Source: an uncultured Lachnospiraceae bacterium (GTDB lineage: Bacteria > Bacillota > Clostridia > Lachnospirales > Lachnospiraceae). Taken from it: a stretch of DNA of 55,338 nucleotides. The notes under the pieces are model-generated. The model saw only the letters and a list, made by a program, of their open reading frames with translations, was not told the origin of the DNA and made no database searches. How positions within the stretch are numbered: position 1 is the stretch's first letter; each line of letters begins with the position of its first letter. The translations under genes and the position numbers were made by a program. The stretch spans positions 198,425-253,762 of the forward strand of contig CAJTTZ010000004.1 of assembly GCA_910579505.1 (NCBI GenBank). The letters are read 5' to 3'. This document shows positions 1 to 8,489 of this stretch, piece after piece.

Positions 1-9
1 GCTGTCAAA

Positions 10-38
10 ATTTTATTTGTTATATTCATACCTGTCAA
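10..38 (-). promoter_or_regulatory. Sigma-A promoter reading out of the left edge
   Basis: On the minus strand a perfect -35 TTGACA (33-38) is followed after exactly 17 bases by TAAAAT (10-15). It points leftward, away from the polysaccharide genes, so it should drive a gene or leader beyond the window. A second TTGACA (3-8) follows immediately. The match is seen directly; activity is inferred. Confidence 0.6.
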
Positions 39-118
39 CCCGTTTCGTTAGAATTATTGAAAAATTTTGAGTTCTTATTGATTACATTTAGAAATTATCC
101 CATTAGCTATATATTCCA

Positions 119-292
119 TTACTTTATCCCCTGGCTGCCTTGTAACCCTTCATGCTCTACAGTGTGCGCCCTTTGTTGTATGTACCGAATCAGTTCTTCA
201 TAATCAACTTGCCCATATTTATCCTGAAAATGCGAAGCAACTCGATAAACATAATCTTTATCTGCAGAACTCGCAGCCATACCTATTTCATT
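119..292 (-). other. In-frame continuation after the stop of the preceding membrane protein gene
   Basis: After the TGA at 293-295 the same frame stays open for 57 codons to a TAA at 119-121. It contains an internal ATG at 278-280 (MAASSADKDYVYR...). The predicted peptide is hydrophilic and looks like ordinary coding sequence. It may be the original C-terminal tail of the upstream protein cut off by a nonsense change (for example CGA to TGA), a separate 53-residue gene, or chance. No convincing ribosome site precedes the ATG. The remaining bases 39-118 show nothing recognisable. Confidence 0.4.
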
Positions 293-1846
293 TCACCAAT
301 ACTCAGCATAGTCATGCTTCGTTATACTATTTCCAATAGCTAAATATTTGAATCCTGTATCCAAATCCTCTAAGCAATTTTGTCCTACTTTAAGATGAGT
401 TATACCTTCTTTAGCAAAATACTTATAAAACAAGTTTCCGCTGACCTCTCCCGAAAAATTGCCGGCATATAATAACCAATTTTCTATATTAACCTCTTGG
501 CATCTAACCGATTCACCATTTGCGGCTCTCACAAATGTTTCTTTAATTGATCTATGTATTTCATTAAATGGTGTTATTGCCCCCAGTAGGAGCACCATAC
601 AATATGCTCCCAATAAAAGCTTCTTCCCATCTAATTGAATTTTCTCCAACGTCTCAATACACATGAGCATTAAAATAAACAATGCTGGTACAGACGCCCT
701 CATACAGAAATCATGATTGTACCCTACCATAATAAATGGACAGATAACCAGAATGATCATAATCAAGTATATCAGCGAATCCCTTTTCCGATATTTACAA
801 ATAAAGTATAAATATATACCAAACTCCAAAAAATAGAACAGAAGATACCTCAAACATTGCGCAGCAGGTTCTCTCACTACCAGATCAGCATTATCCCGTC
901 CTACCGCTCCGCTTGATATATTTCCGATTAGATAAAGAAATATACAACCGCCTATAAGCACCACGCCTGTCACATTTTGAAAGGTAAATATCTCTTTCCA
1001 AAGACTCCTGTCCGATTTCACACACTTTATATACAGATAAATAGCAATTGGTATCAGCCCTACAAACGGAATCGTTGACGTTAACATGGTGAGTGATAAT
1101 ATAAATAACATGTTTTTGCAGTTTTTCTGTGTCATAATCAACATAGTTGATATCCATGCCGGTATAGCCTGATTAAATACCCAGAACAACTGCGATGTCG
1201 TAGATGTAAACTGCATGTCATATGCCCACCACTCTAAGTGCGCCGCTAGTTTTAAATCTACACCTTCTCCCCCTAATATCCAAGTTCCGACGTAATCTAA
1301 CCCACTGAACAAAACTAGAAATATAATGGGCAGCATATCCACCTTTTTACGATATACACAAATCAAATAATAAACAATAAATATTCCTACTATTGCCCAA
1401 ACCATTTGAGCTGCATATCCCGCTTCAAGCCCGAGAACCTTCCCGACACACGCTGCCGGAAGCCAAAATCCAATATAATAAATAAGCGACCTGCTTCCAT
1501 CATAAGAAAAAACCGGCCAGTCATACTGTACTAATGCCCGAAAAATTGCATTCCTGACTTCGTGATCGCTATTTTGATAGCACCACCCCCCTATGCCCGA
1601 TAAATACACCCAAAAAGTTATAATCAGTAACACTTTTATGAGTATTTTGCCATCCATTTTTTCTAGCGAAAAACAGTTTTCTTCTATAGAATTTGAAAAT
1701 CCTTTCACACAACCATATGCCACAACCATTCCAAAAACAAGTGCCCAATACCACTTTAACCAAGTGACTACGAAAATCAGCGTTGGAAGTACAAGATATA
1801 AATATATAAGTATATTAATATAAATACTTTTCCTAACCTTTTTCAT
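293..1846 (-). CDS. Polytopic membrane protein of polysaccharide locus (candidate Wzy polymerase or GT-C transferase)
   Basis: I do not recognise the exact family. The 517-residue product has about ten to twelve hydrophobic segments. A conserved-looking acidic/basic stretch (SDHEVRNAIFRALVQYDWP, near residues 92-110) follows an early membrane span, as in GT-C transferases, where an acidic residue in the first outer loop is catalytic. It is the last gene of the leftward polysaccharide operon. No other polymerase candidate exists beside the Wzx flippase, so a role as repeat-unit polymerase or polyprenyl-linked sugar transferase is inferred. The start has GGAG 8 bases upstream. The frame ends at TGA directly after a TGG codon and continues open for 57 codons, so the protein may be C-terminally truncated. 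Confidence 0.7.
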   Translation of the reverse strand: MKKVRKSIYINILIYLYLVLPTLIFVVTWLKWYWALVFGMVVAYGCVKGFSNSIEENCFSLEKMDGKILIKVLLIITFWVYLSGIGGWCYQNSDHEVRNAIFRALVQYDWPVFSYDGSRSLIYYIGFWLPAACVGKVLGLEAGYAAQMVWAIVGIFIVYYLICVYRKKVDMLPIIFLVLFSGLDYVGTWILGGEGVDLKLAAHLEWWAYDMQFTSTTSQLFWVFNQAIPAWISTMLIMTQKNCKNMLFILSLTMLTSTIPFVGLIPIAIYLYIKCVKSDRSLWKEIFTFQNVTGVVLIGGCIFLYLIGNISSGAVGRDNADLVVREPAAQCLRYLLFYFLEFGIYLYFICKYRKRDSLIYLIMIILVICPFIMVGYNHDFCMRASVPALFILMLMCIETLEKIQLDGKKLLLGAYCMVLLLGAITPFNEIHRSIKETFVRAANGESVRCQEVNIENWLLYAGNFSGEVSGNLFYKYFAKEGITHLKVGQNCLEDLDTGFKYLAIGNSITKHDYAEYW

Positions 1847-1947
1847 CTAATTATCTCCATCCTTTCACATTGTCATGACACTTAAATTTATAACCTTGTT
1901 TCTCATTCCATAATCCATTTCAATAAGGTCATTAAACATTAAATACT

Positions 1948-2712
1948 TTATTTCAAATGTATTATACTTTTAAACCGCATTTTTAATAAATTAAAATTGA
2001 AACTAGGTAATTCCGTTAACACAATGGGCACGTACTTGATTTTAAGATTCTTATGTAAAATCCAAACGTTTAATAATATCTCAGATAAATATCCAAATAC
2101 TCTAGCCTCTGCTTTCGTATAATCGTCCAAAGAAATACTTTTCTCAAGTTCCCCTAATATTGCAAATAGCCACTCACAATACTCATCAAGCAGAATTTTT
2201 CGCATAATAAACATATTTCTATAACTAGCCGCCTTTGCATTAATAACTTGATCAAAATCCTTCAAATATTGTGGATAAATATTAGAAATTATCTCTCGTA
2301 CCAAAAGCAAATCCTTTTCTTTGCCCTCTCCATAATTATAATAGTTTTCGCCTACAGTAACTCCCCACCTATTTTTTTTAGGCAAAACAACGTCATATTT
2401 ACAAAATATACTTTGCACATCCTTCTTCGTCAAAAAATACTTGCTAGATTTTCTATATCTTGATTTTGAGAAAAATCTTCTATAATGACACATCCCTATT
2501 ATTCTATCTTTATCAGCAACATTTTTCCATATCCAATATAGAGCAGTCAACTCACAGTAGTTACTATTTTTATGCGCAATGTTAACACCTGTATTATCTC
2601 TAAGTGCATTTTTAAGATCCAAATCTGCTGGCCCGACTATTATTGTTTGATATATTTCATCTTTCGGTTCAATAAAGCACTTATGTGTTACCACATATAT
2701 TGTAATACTCAT
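1948..2712 (-). CDS. DUF4422-type capsular glycosyltransferase
   Basis: The 254-residue protein carries the hallmarks of the DUF4422 family, which occurs in capsule and LPS clusters and is regarded as glycosyltransferase-like. It opens with a short strand (ITIYVVTHK) and has the conserved N-terminal block with YCELTALYWIWKN and the motif CHYRRFF near residue 80. No signal peptide or membrane span is seen, so it is probably cytoplasmic and adds a sugar to the lipid-linked repeat unit; donor and acceptor are unknown. It sits between the acyltransferase gene and the polytopic protein on the same strand. An AAGGA element lies about 14 bases upstream of the ATG, a longer spacing than usual. Confidence 0.8.
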   Translation of the reverse strand: MSITIYVVTHKCFIEPKDEIYQTIIVGPADLDLKNALRDNTGVNIAHKNSNYCELTALYWIWKNVADKDRIIGMCHYRRFFSKSRYRKSSKYFLTKKDVQSIFCKYDVVLPKKNRWGVTVGENYYNYGEGKEKDLLLVREIISNIYPQYLKDFDQVINAKAASYRNMFIMRKILLDEYCEWLFAILGELEKSISLDDYTKAEARVFGYLSEILLNVWILHKNLKIKYVPIVLTELPSFNFNLLKMRFKSIIHLK

Positions 2713-2779
2713 TTTTTACACCATTATCCTTCTATATTACAAAATCGTAATATGTAAAAATCATATTTTTACTAAAATA

Positions 2780-3388
2780 TTATGTCCGATTCTTTCTATT
2801 CTCACATGTAATCCACATATGCTTTTCACTATCCCAAATGCGAACAATGCGAGCAGGTGTCCCAGCTATTATGCATCTTGATGGAAATTCACCTTTAACT
2901 ACCGTTCCGGCTGCAACAATACACTTTTTCCCAATATGGCTTCCTGCCAATATACAGCTATTCTGTGCAATCCAACACCCATCCTCAATTATCACTTCCT
3001 TGCTAAGCAGGGGCTGTTCGCTGTAATATTCCACACACTCTGGATTCATACCGTGATCATTATCTGTGATCAAAATATTTCCCCCCAGCATACAATTGTC
3101 ACCTATTTTTACTGAATTTGCACAATATATTGTTAAATTGCGATTGGCGGTTGTTCCATTTCCAATAGATATACCTTTTCGATTTGTCTTAACAGGATTA
3201 TCTGCTCCGCCATAACTTGGAAAGCACGCCAATAACCAGCGCGGGTCAAACTTTACGTTATCACCAATTGATATATATCTACCTCCAATTACTCTTCCAT
3301 GAAAACGTAATTGCACATTTTTCCCCAATGACTTTAATTGAAATCGAAAAAACAAACGGCTAAATAGAAAATAAATCCTAAACAGCAT
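2780..3388 (-). CDS. Hexapeptide-repeat (left-handed beta-helix) O-acyltransferase
   Basis: This 202-residue protein shows repeated isoleucine/valine-glycine hexapeptides (ISIGDN, ISIGNG, VKIGDN, VIIEDG, SHIGKK), which form a left-handed beta-helix. The central TDNDHGMNP segment near residues 108-116 supplies the usual catalytic histidine, and the C-terminus ends the helix with IIAGTPARIVR, the WcaF/serine-acetyltransferase signature. It is expected to O-acetylate a sugar of the surface polysaccharide from acetyl-CoA. AAGG lies about 6 bases before the ATG. It is cotranscribed with the GT2 gene upstream. The acceptor sugar is not predictable. Confidence 0.85.
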   Translation of the reverse strand: MLFRIYFLFSRLFFRFQLKSLGKNVQLRFHGRVIGGRYISIGDNVKFDPRWLLACFPSYGGADNPVKTNRKGISIGNGTTANRNLTIYCANSVKIGDNCMLGGNILITDNDHGMNPECVEYYSEQPLLSKEVIIEDGCWIAQNSCILAGSHIGKKCIVAAGTVVKGEFPSRCIIAGTPARIVRIWDSEKHMWITCENRKNRT

Positions 3389-3434
3389 ATATTACCTTAT
3401 TCCTTTTCTCTGAGACCTTAATAAAACATTACTG

Positions 3435-4457
3435 TTACTGATCAAAATACTTTACTTTGCTGACTATGTGAAAACAAACAAGTGCCAATTTTATTAGTTT
3501 AACTTTTTCAAGCAATGCAAATAGCTTTGTTGATTTTGAAGCATAACTCCGTAATATTGGGGCAGCATTAAGTTTCAAAAAATCATTCTGCAAATAATCG
3601 GGATCTATACTTGTTATCTCACTATGCAAAGCTTGATAGAAGTTTAATTTTTCATAAAGAGTATAGCCCTGCGTTACAAAAAACATATTAAAGTAATACA
3701 ATTTAAGCAAAACCATCCTACATTCTTCGACATCTCTTCTTGTATACCTCTTATCCGATTTTAGGAACTGAATAATTTCTCCTACAAAATCTAATTCCCG
3801 AATATACTTAGGAATCTCATCTGAAAAATTCCTTTTTCTTTTTCTCCCTTCAGAATCTAAGTGTACCCGCCAAAAATATAATGGTTCATTAATACAAACT
3901 ACTTTTTTGCAATACTTTGCAAATTCCATTGTAAAATATACGTCATCCGGTTCCCCTTCTATTTTGACATTATGCTGCCTAATCAAATCAACTCTACAAA
4001 CAGACCCATGGTGAACATTCCACCCCCACTTGGTCTGGTGCTCAGGAATTTGCTGTACTTGAATTATTCTTCCGGCCTCGTCAATATTAGATATCGCAGC
4101 AATAATTCGATCCGGCTTTTCTTTATATATTACTTCTGCAATTTTTTCCAAACAGTTATCCGCCATCCAATCATCCGCATCGCATAACATAATATACTGT
4201 CCACGGCAATTTTCAATTAATGTATTTTTATTAGCAACCAACCCCCTGTTTTCAGTGTTTACTATCAGCCGAATTTGCATTTGAGGATTATTATCAATAA
4301 ACTTCTGTATCAGATTAACAGAGTTATCTGTTGAAGCGTCATCTGAAATCAGTACCTCATAATCTGTAAAGCACTGTTTCCTAATTGCCAATAAAGCCTT
4401 TTCAATATATTTTTCATAATTGTAAGATGCTATTCCGATTGTTATTAATGGTCTCAT
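3435..4457 (-). CDS. Family 2 glycosyltransferase (GT-A fold)
   Basis: The N-terminal 110 residues are a classic GT2 nucleotide-sugar binding domain: TIGIASYNYEKYIEKAL, then the VLISDDASTDNS block near residue 40, and the metal-binding CDADDW motif near residue 95. The C-terminal third is helical and varies in this family. There is no membrane segment, so it acts at the inner face of the membrane on undecaprenyl-linked intermediates. It lies between wzx and the acyltransferase gene. Linkage and donor are unknown. Codon use is AT-rich like its neighbours. Confidence 0.88.
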   Translation of the reverse strand: MRPLITIGIASYNYEKYIEKALLAIRKQCFTDYEVLISDDASTDNSVNLIQKFIDNNPQMQIRLIVNTENRGLVANKNTLIENCRGQYIMLCDADDWMADNCLEKIAEVIYKEKPDRIIAAISNIDEAGRIIQVQQIPEHQTKWGWNVHHGSVCRVDLIRQHNVKIEGEPDDVYFTMEFAKYCKKVVCINEPLYFWRVHLDSEGRKRKRNFSDEIPKYIRELDFVGEIIQFLKSDKRYTRRDVEECRMVLLKLYYFNMFFVTQGYTLYEKLNFYQALHSEITSIDPDYLQNDFLKLNAAPILRSYASKSTKLFALLEKVKLIKLALVCFHIVSKVKYFDQ

Positions 4458-4504
4458 TATCTTGTCCAGCCCTTAAAAATCAACTTTATTTATATATGAA
4501 TATT

Positions 4505-5962
4505 TTACGTCAACTCTTTTATATTTTTAAATCTTTGTAAAAGATTCTTTATCTGTTCGTCCAAAAAAGTATCCTTTAAGATAAATAAGAAAAAACAGTA
4601 TATAATACCACCACATAGAATAATTATTATGGAATGAAAAGGCGATGGATCTAAGTATTTTCCGATTCCATATAAAATACCAAACATAATAATCCCTGCT
4701 ATCCAATAGTTACGGCCAGATAAAATGATTTCCCACGGGGAAAGTTCTTTCCGTATAATAATTATCTGTACAACAGCAATAAACATCTCAGCAATCACAG
4801 ATGCAACTGCTGCACCAATAGATAACCAATACGGTATCAAAAGCAGATTTAATGTGAAATTCACAACAGCACCGGCAGCAACTGTAAAAGTAAGGTAATT
4901 CTGTCTCTTCGTGGGAACTAAATATTGTACGCCGGTCACATTACTAACGCCTATTACTAAAATCAGTAAAGACAGAACGGATAACAATGGTACAACCTTA
5001 TCATATCCTTTTCCTAAAAACCAGGGCACTAAATTAGTCGATATACATATTGTCCCCAAAGTTAACGGTATTCCTAGGAACCATACAAAACGATAACTTT
5101 TATAAAGATAAGTTCTTACTATCTCCATTTCCTGTTTTTCATAATGGTATCCAATTCTTGATGCCACAACTGTTCCAAGCGCTGTTACAAATGTCAGTAC
5201 AGTTTTTGCCAAACCTAATGCCTGTTCATAGTAACCATTCTCAACTTTTGTATCAGTAAAAAAACCTAACATTGTTTTATCTAACACCGTATATATACTT
5301 ATTGCTACAAAAGGAATAAACATTGATAAAATAGTCTTAAAGTTCGTAAACGGATGTATTTCCCTCCAATTAGGTCTATCCACAATTCTATATAATCCTT
5401 TCCATAACGAAAGCATACCAAGAAGAGGAAACAAACACATTCCTAAAATATAAAGTTCCAGATCATCTTTATTATGAATAAAAGCAAAAATATAGACTAC
5501 GTTCATCAATTTAAAGAAAATATTCCTGAACATAATCGTACCAAACTCTTCCATACCCTGAAATAGCCATGTAATATCAAAAGCCACAATGATAATATTT
5601 ATTGAAAAAATAGTATAGATAATAATACTGTCACTAAATCTAAAAACAACATATATGCCATACAAAACCAGACATATGATTGTACTGATACAGCTAAATA
5701 TTTCCGTATTCCAGAACACCTCTGTTCGCTTCTCTCTATCATCCTGCACATAGGAAACCTCCCGCTGACCGTATGCTGCGGTACCCATTGTAGCAAAGAG
5801 TGTAAAATATGTTACTATCGAAGCTGAAAAGCTATATGTTCCAATTCCTTCTGCACCAAGAACCCTGGCGAGATACGGAGTTGTAATTAACGGCGCCGCA
5901 ACAACAACAATTTGATATATTGTGTTGTATATGTAGTTCTTTAATACACTTTTACATGGCAT
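4505..5962 (-). CDS. Wzx-type oligosaccharide flippase
   Basis: A 485-residue polytopic protein of the MATE/MOP superfamily. The start MPCKSVLKNYIYNTIYQ followed by LITTPYLARVLGAEGIG is the standard N-terminus of Wzx/RfbX flippases, and about twelve to fourteen membrane spans follow. It should move the lipid-linked repeat unit across the membrane for Wzy-dependent assembly. I chose the ATG at 5962, not the in-frame ATG 51 bases upstream, because AAGGTG lies about 9 bases before it and the family begins at this point. A polysaccharide locus with Wzx implies Wzy polymerase, priming transferase and chain-length proteins; the last two are absent here and probably lie left of the window. Confidence 0.9.
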   Translation of the reverse strand: MPCKSVLKNYIYNTIYQIVVVAAPLITTPYLARVLGAEGIGTYSFSASIVTYFTLFATMGTAAYGQREVSYVQDDREKRTEVFWNTEIFSCISTIICLVLYGIYVVFRFSDSIIIYTIFSINIIIVAFDITWLFQGMEEFGTIMFRNIFFKLMNVVYIFAFIHNKDDLELYILGMCLFPLLGMLSLWKGLYRIVDRPNWREIHPFTNFKTILSMFIPFVAISIYTVLDKTMLGFFTDTKVENGYYEQALGLAKTVLTFVTALGTVVASRIGYHYEKQEMEIVRTYLYKSYRFVWFLGIPLTLGTICISTNLVPWFLGKGYDKVVPLLSVLSLLILVIGVSNVTGVQYLVPTKRQNYLTFTVAAGAVVNFTLNLLLIPYWLSIGAAVASVIAEMFIAVVQIIIIRKELSPWEIILSGRNYWIAGIIMFGILYGIGKYLDPSPFHSIIIILCGGIIYCFFLFILKDTFLDEQIKNLLQRFKNIKELT

Positions 5963-6034
5963 ATAAAACGACACCTTACTTTCTTTAACGTATTCTCCCC
6001 TATTACAGTACAAATTTCATTTTTTAACGGCCAC

Positions 6035-7030
6035 TTATGAATTTTCTTTCTTCTCTATATCATTACCGCTTACACTTATTTTTGTTGTATCATTGTCCCC
6101 AAAGTTAATCCTCTCTTCCTCAATCACCAGCGGCCTTTTCATCACTCTTTTATTAATACTTAAAATATATTCTCCCATAAATCCAATAAAAAATAGCTGA
6201 ACAGACCCTAGTACAAGCACTGCAAGCAAGATTGGCGCCATACCAGCCACAAATCTCTCCCAATACACCAATTTTAAAATAAGATATACAACAGCAATCG
6301 CCATACTAATAGCTGCCATAACAAAACCTAAAATCGTGGCTATTCTTAACCCAACCTTAGTATATGAAGTAAAACTAAGCATTGCCGCATCATATAAACT
6401 GTAAAAATTATTATGCGTCTTACCAGCACGGCGTCTTGGCTGCTCATATGGAACATCTTTTCTTTTATACCCTAACTCTGCAACAATTCCTCTGAGAAAT
6501 GGTGTCGGATCATCGAGTTTTCTCAAAACTTCTATAAAACTTTTATCATAAAGACCAGAACCGGTAAAATGCTCTATCTGTTCTACATCTGACATTCTCT
6601 TAATAATCTTATAGTAACAGTTTCTAAAAAAACGCATAATTTTGTTTTCTTTACTTGTCTTCTTTATCCCGCAAACTATTTTATATCCTTTCTCCCATTC
6701 CGCTAAGAACTGAGGTATAAGTTCAATCGGATCCTGAAAATCGCAGCAAATCCCTATAGTACAGTCTCCCGTAGTCTGGCACAAACCATAATATGGTGAA
6801 TTAAACTGTCCGAAATTTTTTACATTGAATATTGCTTTAATATTTTGATTTTTTGCACAAATTTCTCTAAGTAATGTTCTCGTATTATCTGTAGAGTCAT
6901 TATCAATAAATAGAAGTTCATAATTGTACTGCGACAATTCACCTTCAAAAAGGTTGACTATTGCTTCACTCATTGGCACAACATTTTCTTCCTCATTATA
7001 GCAAGGAATCAAAATACTAATTGTCTTCAC
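6035..7030 (-). CDS. GT2 glycosyltransferase with two C-terminal membrane spans (polyprenyl-phosphate glycosyltransferase type)
   Basis: The product (331 residues) resembles DPM1/GtrB/ArnC-type enzymes. It has a cytoplasmic GT-A domain with ISILIPCYNEEENV, LLFIDNDSTDNT and the CCDFQDP motif near residue 97, then an RRRAGKTHNN segment and two hydrophobic helices (about residues 228-255 and 262-290). Members of the family transfer a sugar from a nucleotide donor to undecaprenyl phosphate. The product is then used by GT-C membrane enzymes, and two such candidates lie in this locus (293-1846 and 18769-20526). Translation begins at GTG, with AGGA 8 bases upstream. Substrate is unknown. Confidence 0.87.
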   Translation of the reverse strand: MKTISILIPCYNEEENVVPMSEAIVNLFEGELSQYNYELLFIDNDSTDNTRTLLREICAKNQNIKAIFNVKNFGQFNSPYYGLCQTTGDCTIGICCDFQDPIELIPQFLAEWEKGYKIVCGIKKTSKENKIMRFFRNCYYKIIKRMSDVEQIEHFTGSGLYDKSFIEVLRKLDDPTPFLRGIVAELGYKRKDVPYEQPRRRAGKTHNNFYSLYDAAMLSFTSYTKVGLRIATILGFVMAAISMAIAVVYLILKLVYWERFVAGMAPILLAVLVLGSVQLFFIGFMGEYILSINKRVMKRPLVIEEERINFGDNDTTKISVSGNDIEKKENS

Positions 7031-7051
7031 ACTAACATTCCTACCCTTTCA

Positions 7052-7987
7052 CTATTTGACAAAAACATTAAAGTTTTCCGCAAGTATTTCTCGTATTCCG
7101 TCATGAAAAGAGATGGTCGGTCGAAAACCTATATCCACACTTAATCTTCCGATATCCCCAATCAAATACATTACTTGTCCTTCAGCATATTCCCTTTCAC
7201 CTATTCCATCCATAAGAAATGGTGCATTTGCAATTTCTGAAATTTCCTTTATATACTCTACAAGTCTTTTCCCGCATCCTGATGCAAGTGTATATTTTAT
7301 TCCCGGAATGCCTTTATCTGCAATTCCTATCAGCGCGTTCGCGACGTCTTCCACATATATGTAGTCCCATATCTGTTCACATCTGGTAAATGCAATTTTC
7401 TTATTATATACCGCTGCATCGAGGCAAGACATTATCATCGTATGCATATTATCACCAGGTCCATATGCACTGAGAAGTCTCGGCCAATAAAAATCTATTC
7501 CATACTTCTCACATAATTTCAATCCTTTTTCATATGCGCGACATTTAGCAATTGCGTAGGCCGTTTCAGGATTATCAGGTGTCGATTCTGCTATTGGTTC
7601 CATCACTCGCCCACATTCTGCTTGCGAACCAATTCCAACGATTTTCCTACAGCCAATTTTCTCCCCTAGACTAACAATTTTGCACAAATAATCTACGTTT
7701 TGCATTTGCCCTTCAAGGTTATATCGGGGATTTCGAAATCTGCTGCTCCATGCAATATGATAAATAGTTTCCACATTATTCAATTCTTTAACATCTATCA
7801 TATCCATATCTTTAAGATCAGCTTCAATGATATGTATTCTTTCTGACTTTGGAATATTTTTCTTACGCAATGAATTAGGTGCCGCCACTGCAACAATTTC
7901 ATATTGATCCATTTTGAGAATCGTCTCAATTAAGGCTTTTCCTATAAAACTTGTAGCGCCAGTTACAATCACTTTTTTATTTCCCAT
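7052..7987 (-). CDS. NAD-dependent epimerase/dehydratase (extended SDR), possible nucleotide-sugar 4-ketoreductase
   Basis: The protein (311 residues) has the extended-SDR Rossmann motif VTGATSFIGKA at its N-terminus, a conserved NVDYLCKIV helix, a serine at GIGSQAE and the catalytic tyrosine/lysine pair in AYAIAK near residue 143. This is the family of CDP-abequose and CDP-paratose synthases, dTDP-4-ketoreductases and UDP-hexose epimerases. Because rfbF, rfbG and rfbH lie upstream in the same operon, a 4-keto reductase acting on a CDP-dideoxy sugar is a reasonable inference, not a demonstrated role. The ATG at 7987 has GGAG 7 bases upstream; a TTG one codon earlier is less likely. Confidence 0.82.
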   Translation of the reverse strand: MGNKKVIVTGATSFIGKALIETILKMDQYEIVAVAAPNSLRKKNIPKSERIHIIEADLKDMDMIDVKELNNVETIYHIAWSSRFRNPRYNLEGQMQNVDYLCKIVSLGEKIGCRKIVGIGSQAECGRVMEPIAESTPDNPETAYAIAKCRAYEKGLKLCEKYGIDFYWPRLLSAYGPGDNMHTMIMSCLDAAVYNKKIAFTRCEQIWDYIYVEDVANALIGIADKGIPGIKYTLASGCGKRLVEYIKEISEIANAPFLMDGIGEREYAEGQVMYLIGDIGRLSVDIGFRPTISFHDGIREILAENFNVFVK

Positions 7988-8032
7988 CAATTAACTCCAT
8001 CTATACTTCCAATTCACTCTAAATTAAGATTT

Positions 8033-8485
8033 TCAACTATTGTTTGGTGTCCCCCTCTGTATCAATTCCAGCCAATTTCCTTCCGGGTCAACACAAAAAC
8101 AGCATTTATTGCTTCCGATTTCAACTATAGATGTCTTCATACATCCGCCATTCACTATAATCCTATCAGCTGTAGCAAGAATATCATCGACCCCAAACGC
8201 AATATGCGCAGTTCCGGGAATAAAAATTTCACCAGCAATACTTTCCTCAGATTTTTTACCACAGACCTCCACGAGCTCCACCATATCTCCTGTTCCACTT
8301 ACACTCCCGTAAGGCGTTATTAATTTTGAAATAATCGCCTGCCTATTTTCCAAAAGCTCATCCAGTAATGCATTTTCTGTAAATACTTTACTCTGAATTA
8401 CCGTCATTTGAAAAACATTCTTATAAAACACTTCCATTCTTTCAAGTTCTGACACATAAACACCGACATGTCTCAATTCAATCAT
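8033..8485 (-). CDS. VOC-family (glyoxalase-like) protein
   Basis: A 150-residue vicinal-oxygen-chelate protein: RHVGVYVSELERMEVFYKNV at the start, an AHIAFGVDDI block in the second half and a final GNWLELIQR. These place the usual metal-binding His and Glu residues (first His near residue 5, second in AHIAF, Glu in WLELI). The fold serves epimerases, isomerases and lyases such as methylmalonyl-CoA epimerase. Inside a sugar biosynthesis operon it might act on an alpha-hydroxyketone or keto acid formed by the neighbouring thiamine-diphosphate enzyme or aldolase; this is inference. The ATG at 8485 is preceded by GAGG 9 bases away and begins 4 bases after the upstream stop. Confidence 0.82.
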   Translation of the reverse strand: MIELRHVGVYVSELERMEVFYKNVFQMTVIQSKVFTENALLDELLENRQAIISKLITPYGSVSGTGDMVELVEVCGKKSEESIAGEIFIPGTAHIAFGVDDILATADRIIVNGGCMKTSIVEIGSNKCCFCVDPEGNWLELIQRGTPNNS

Positions 8486-8489
8486 TCTC

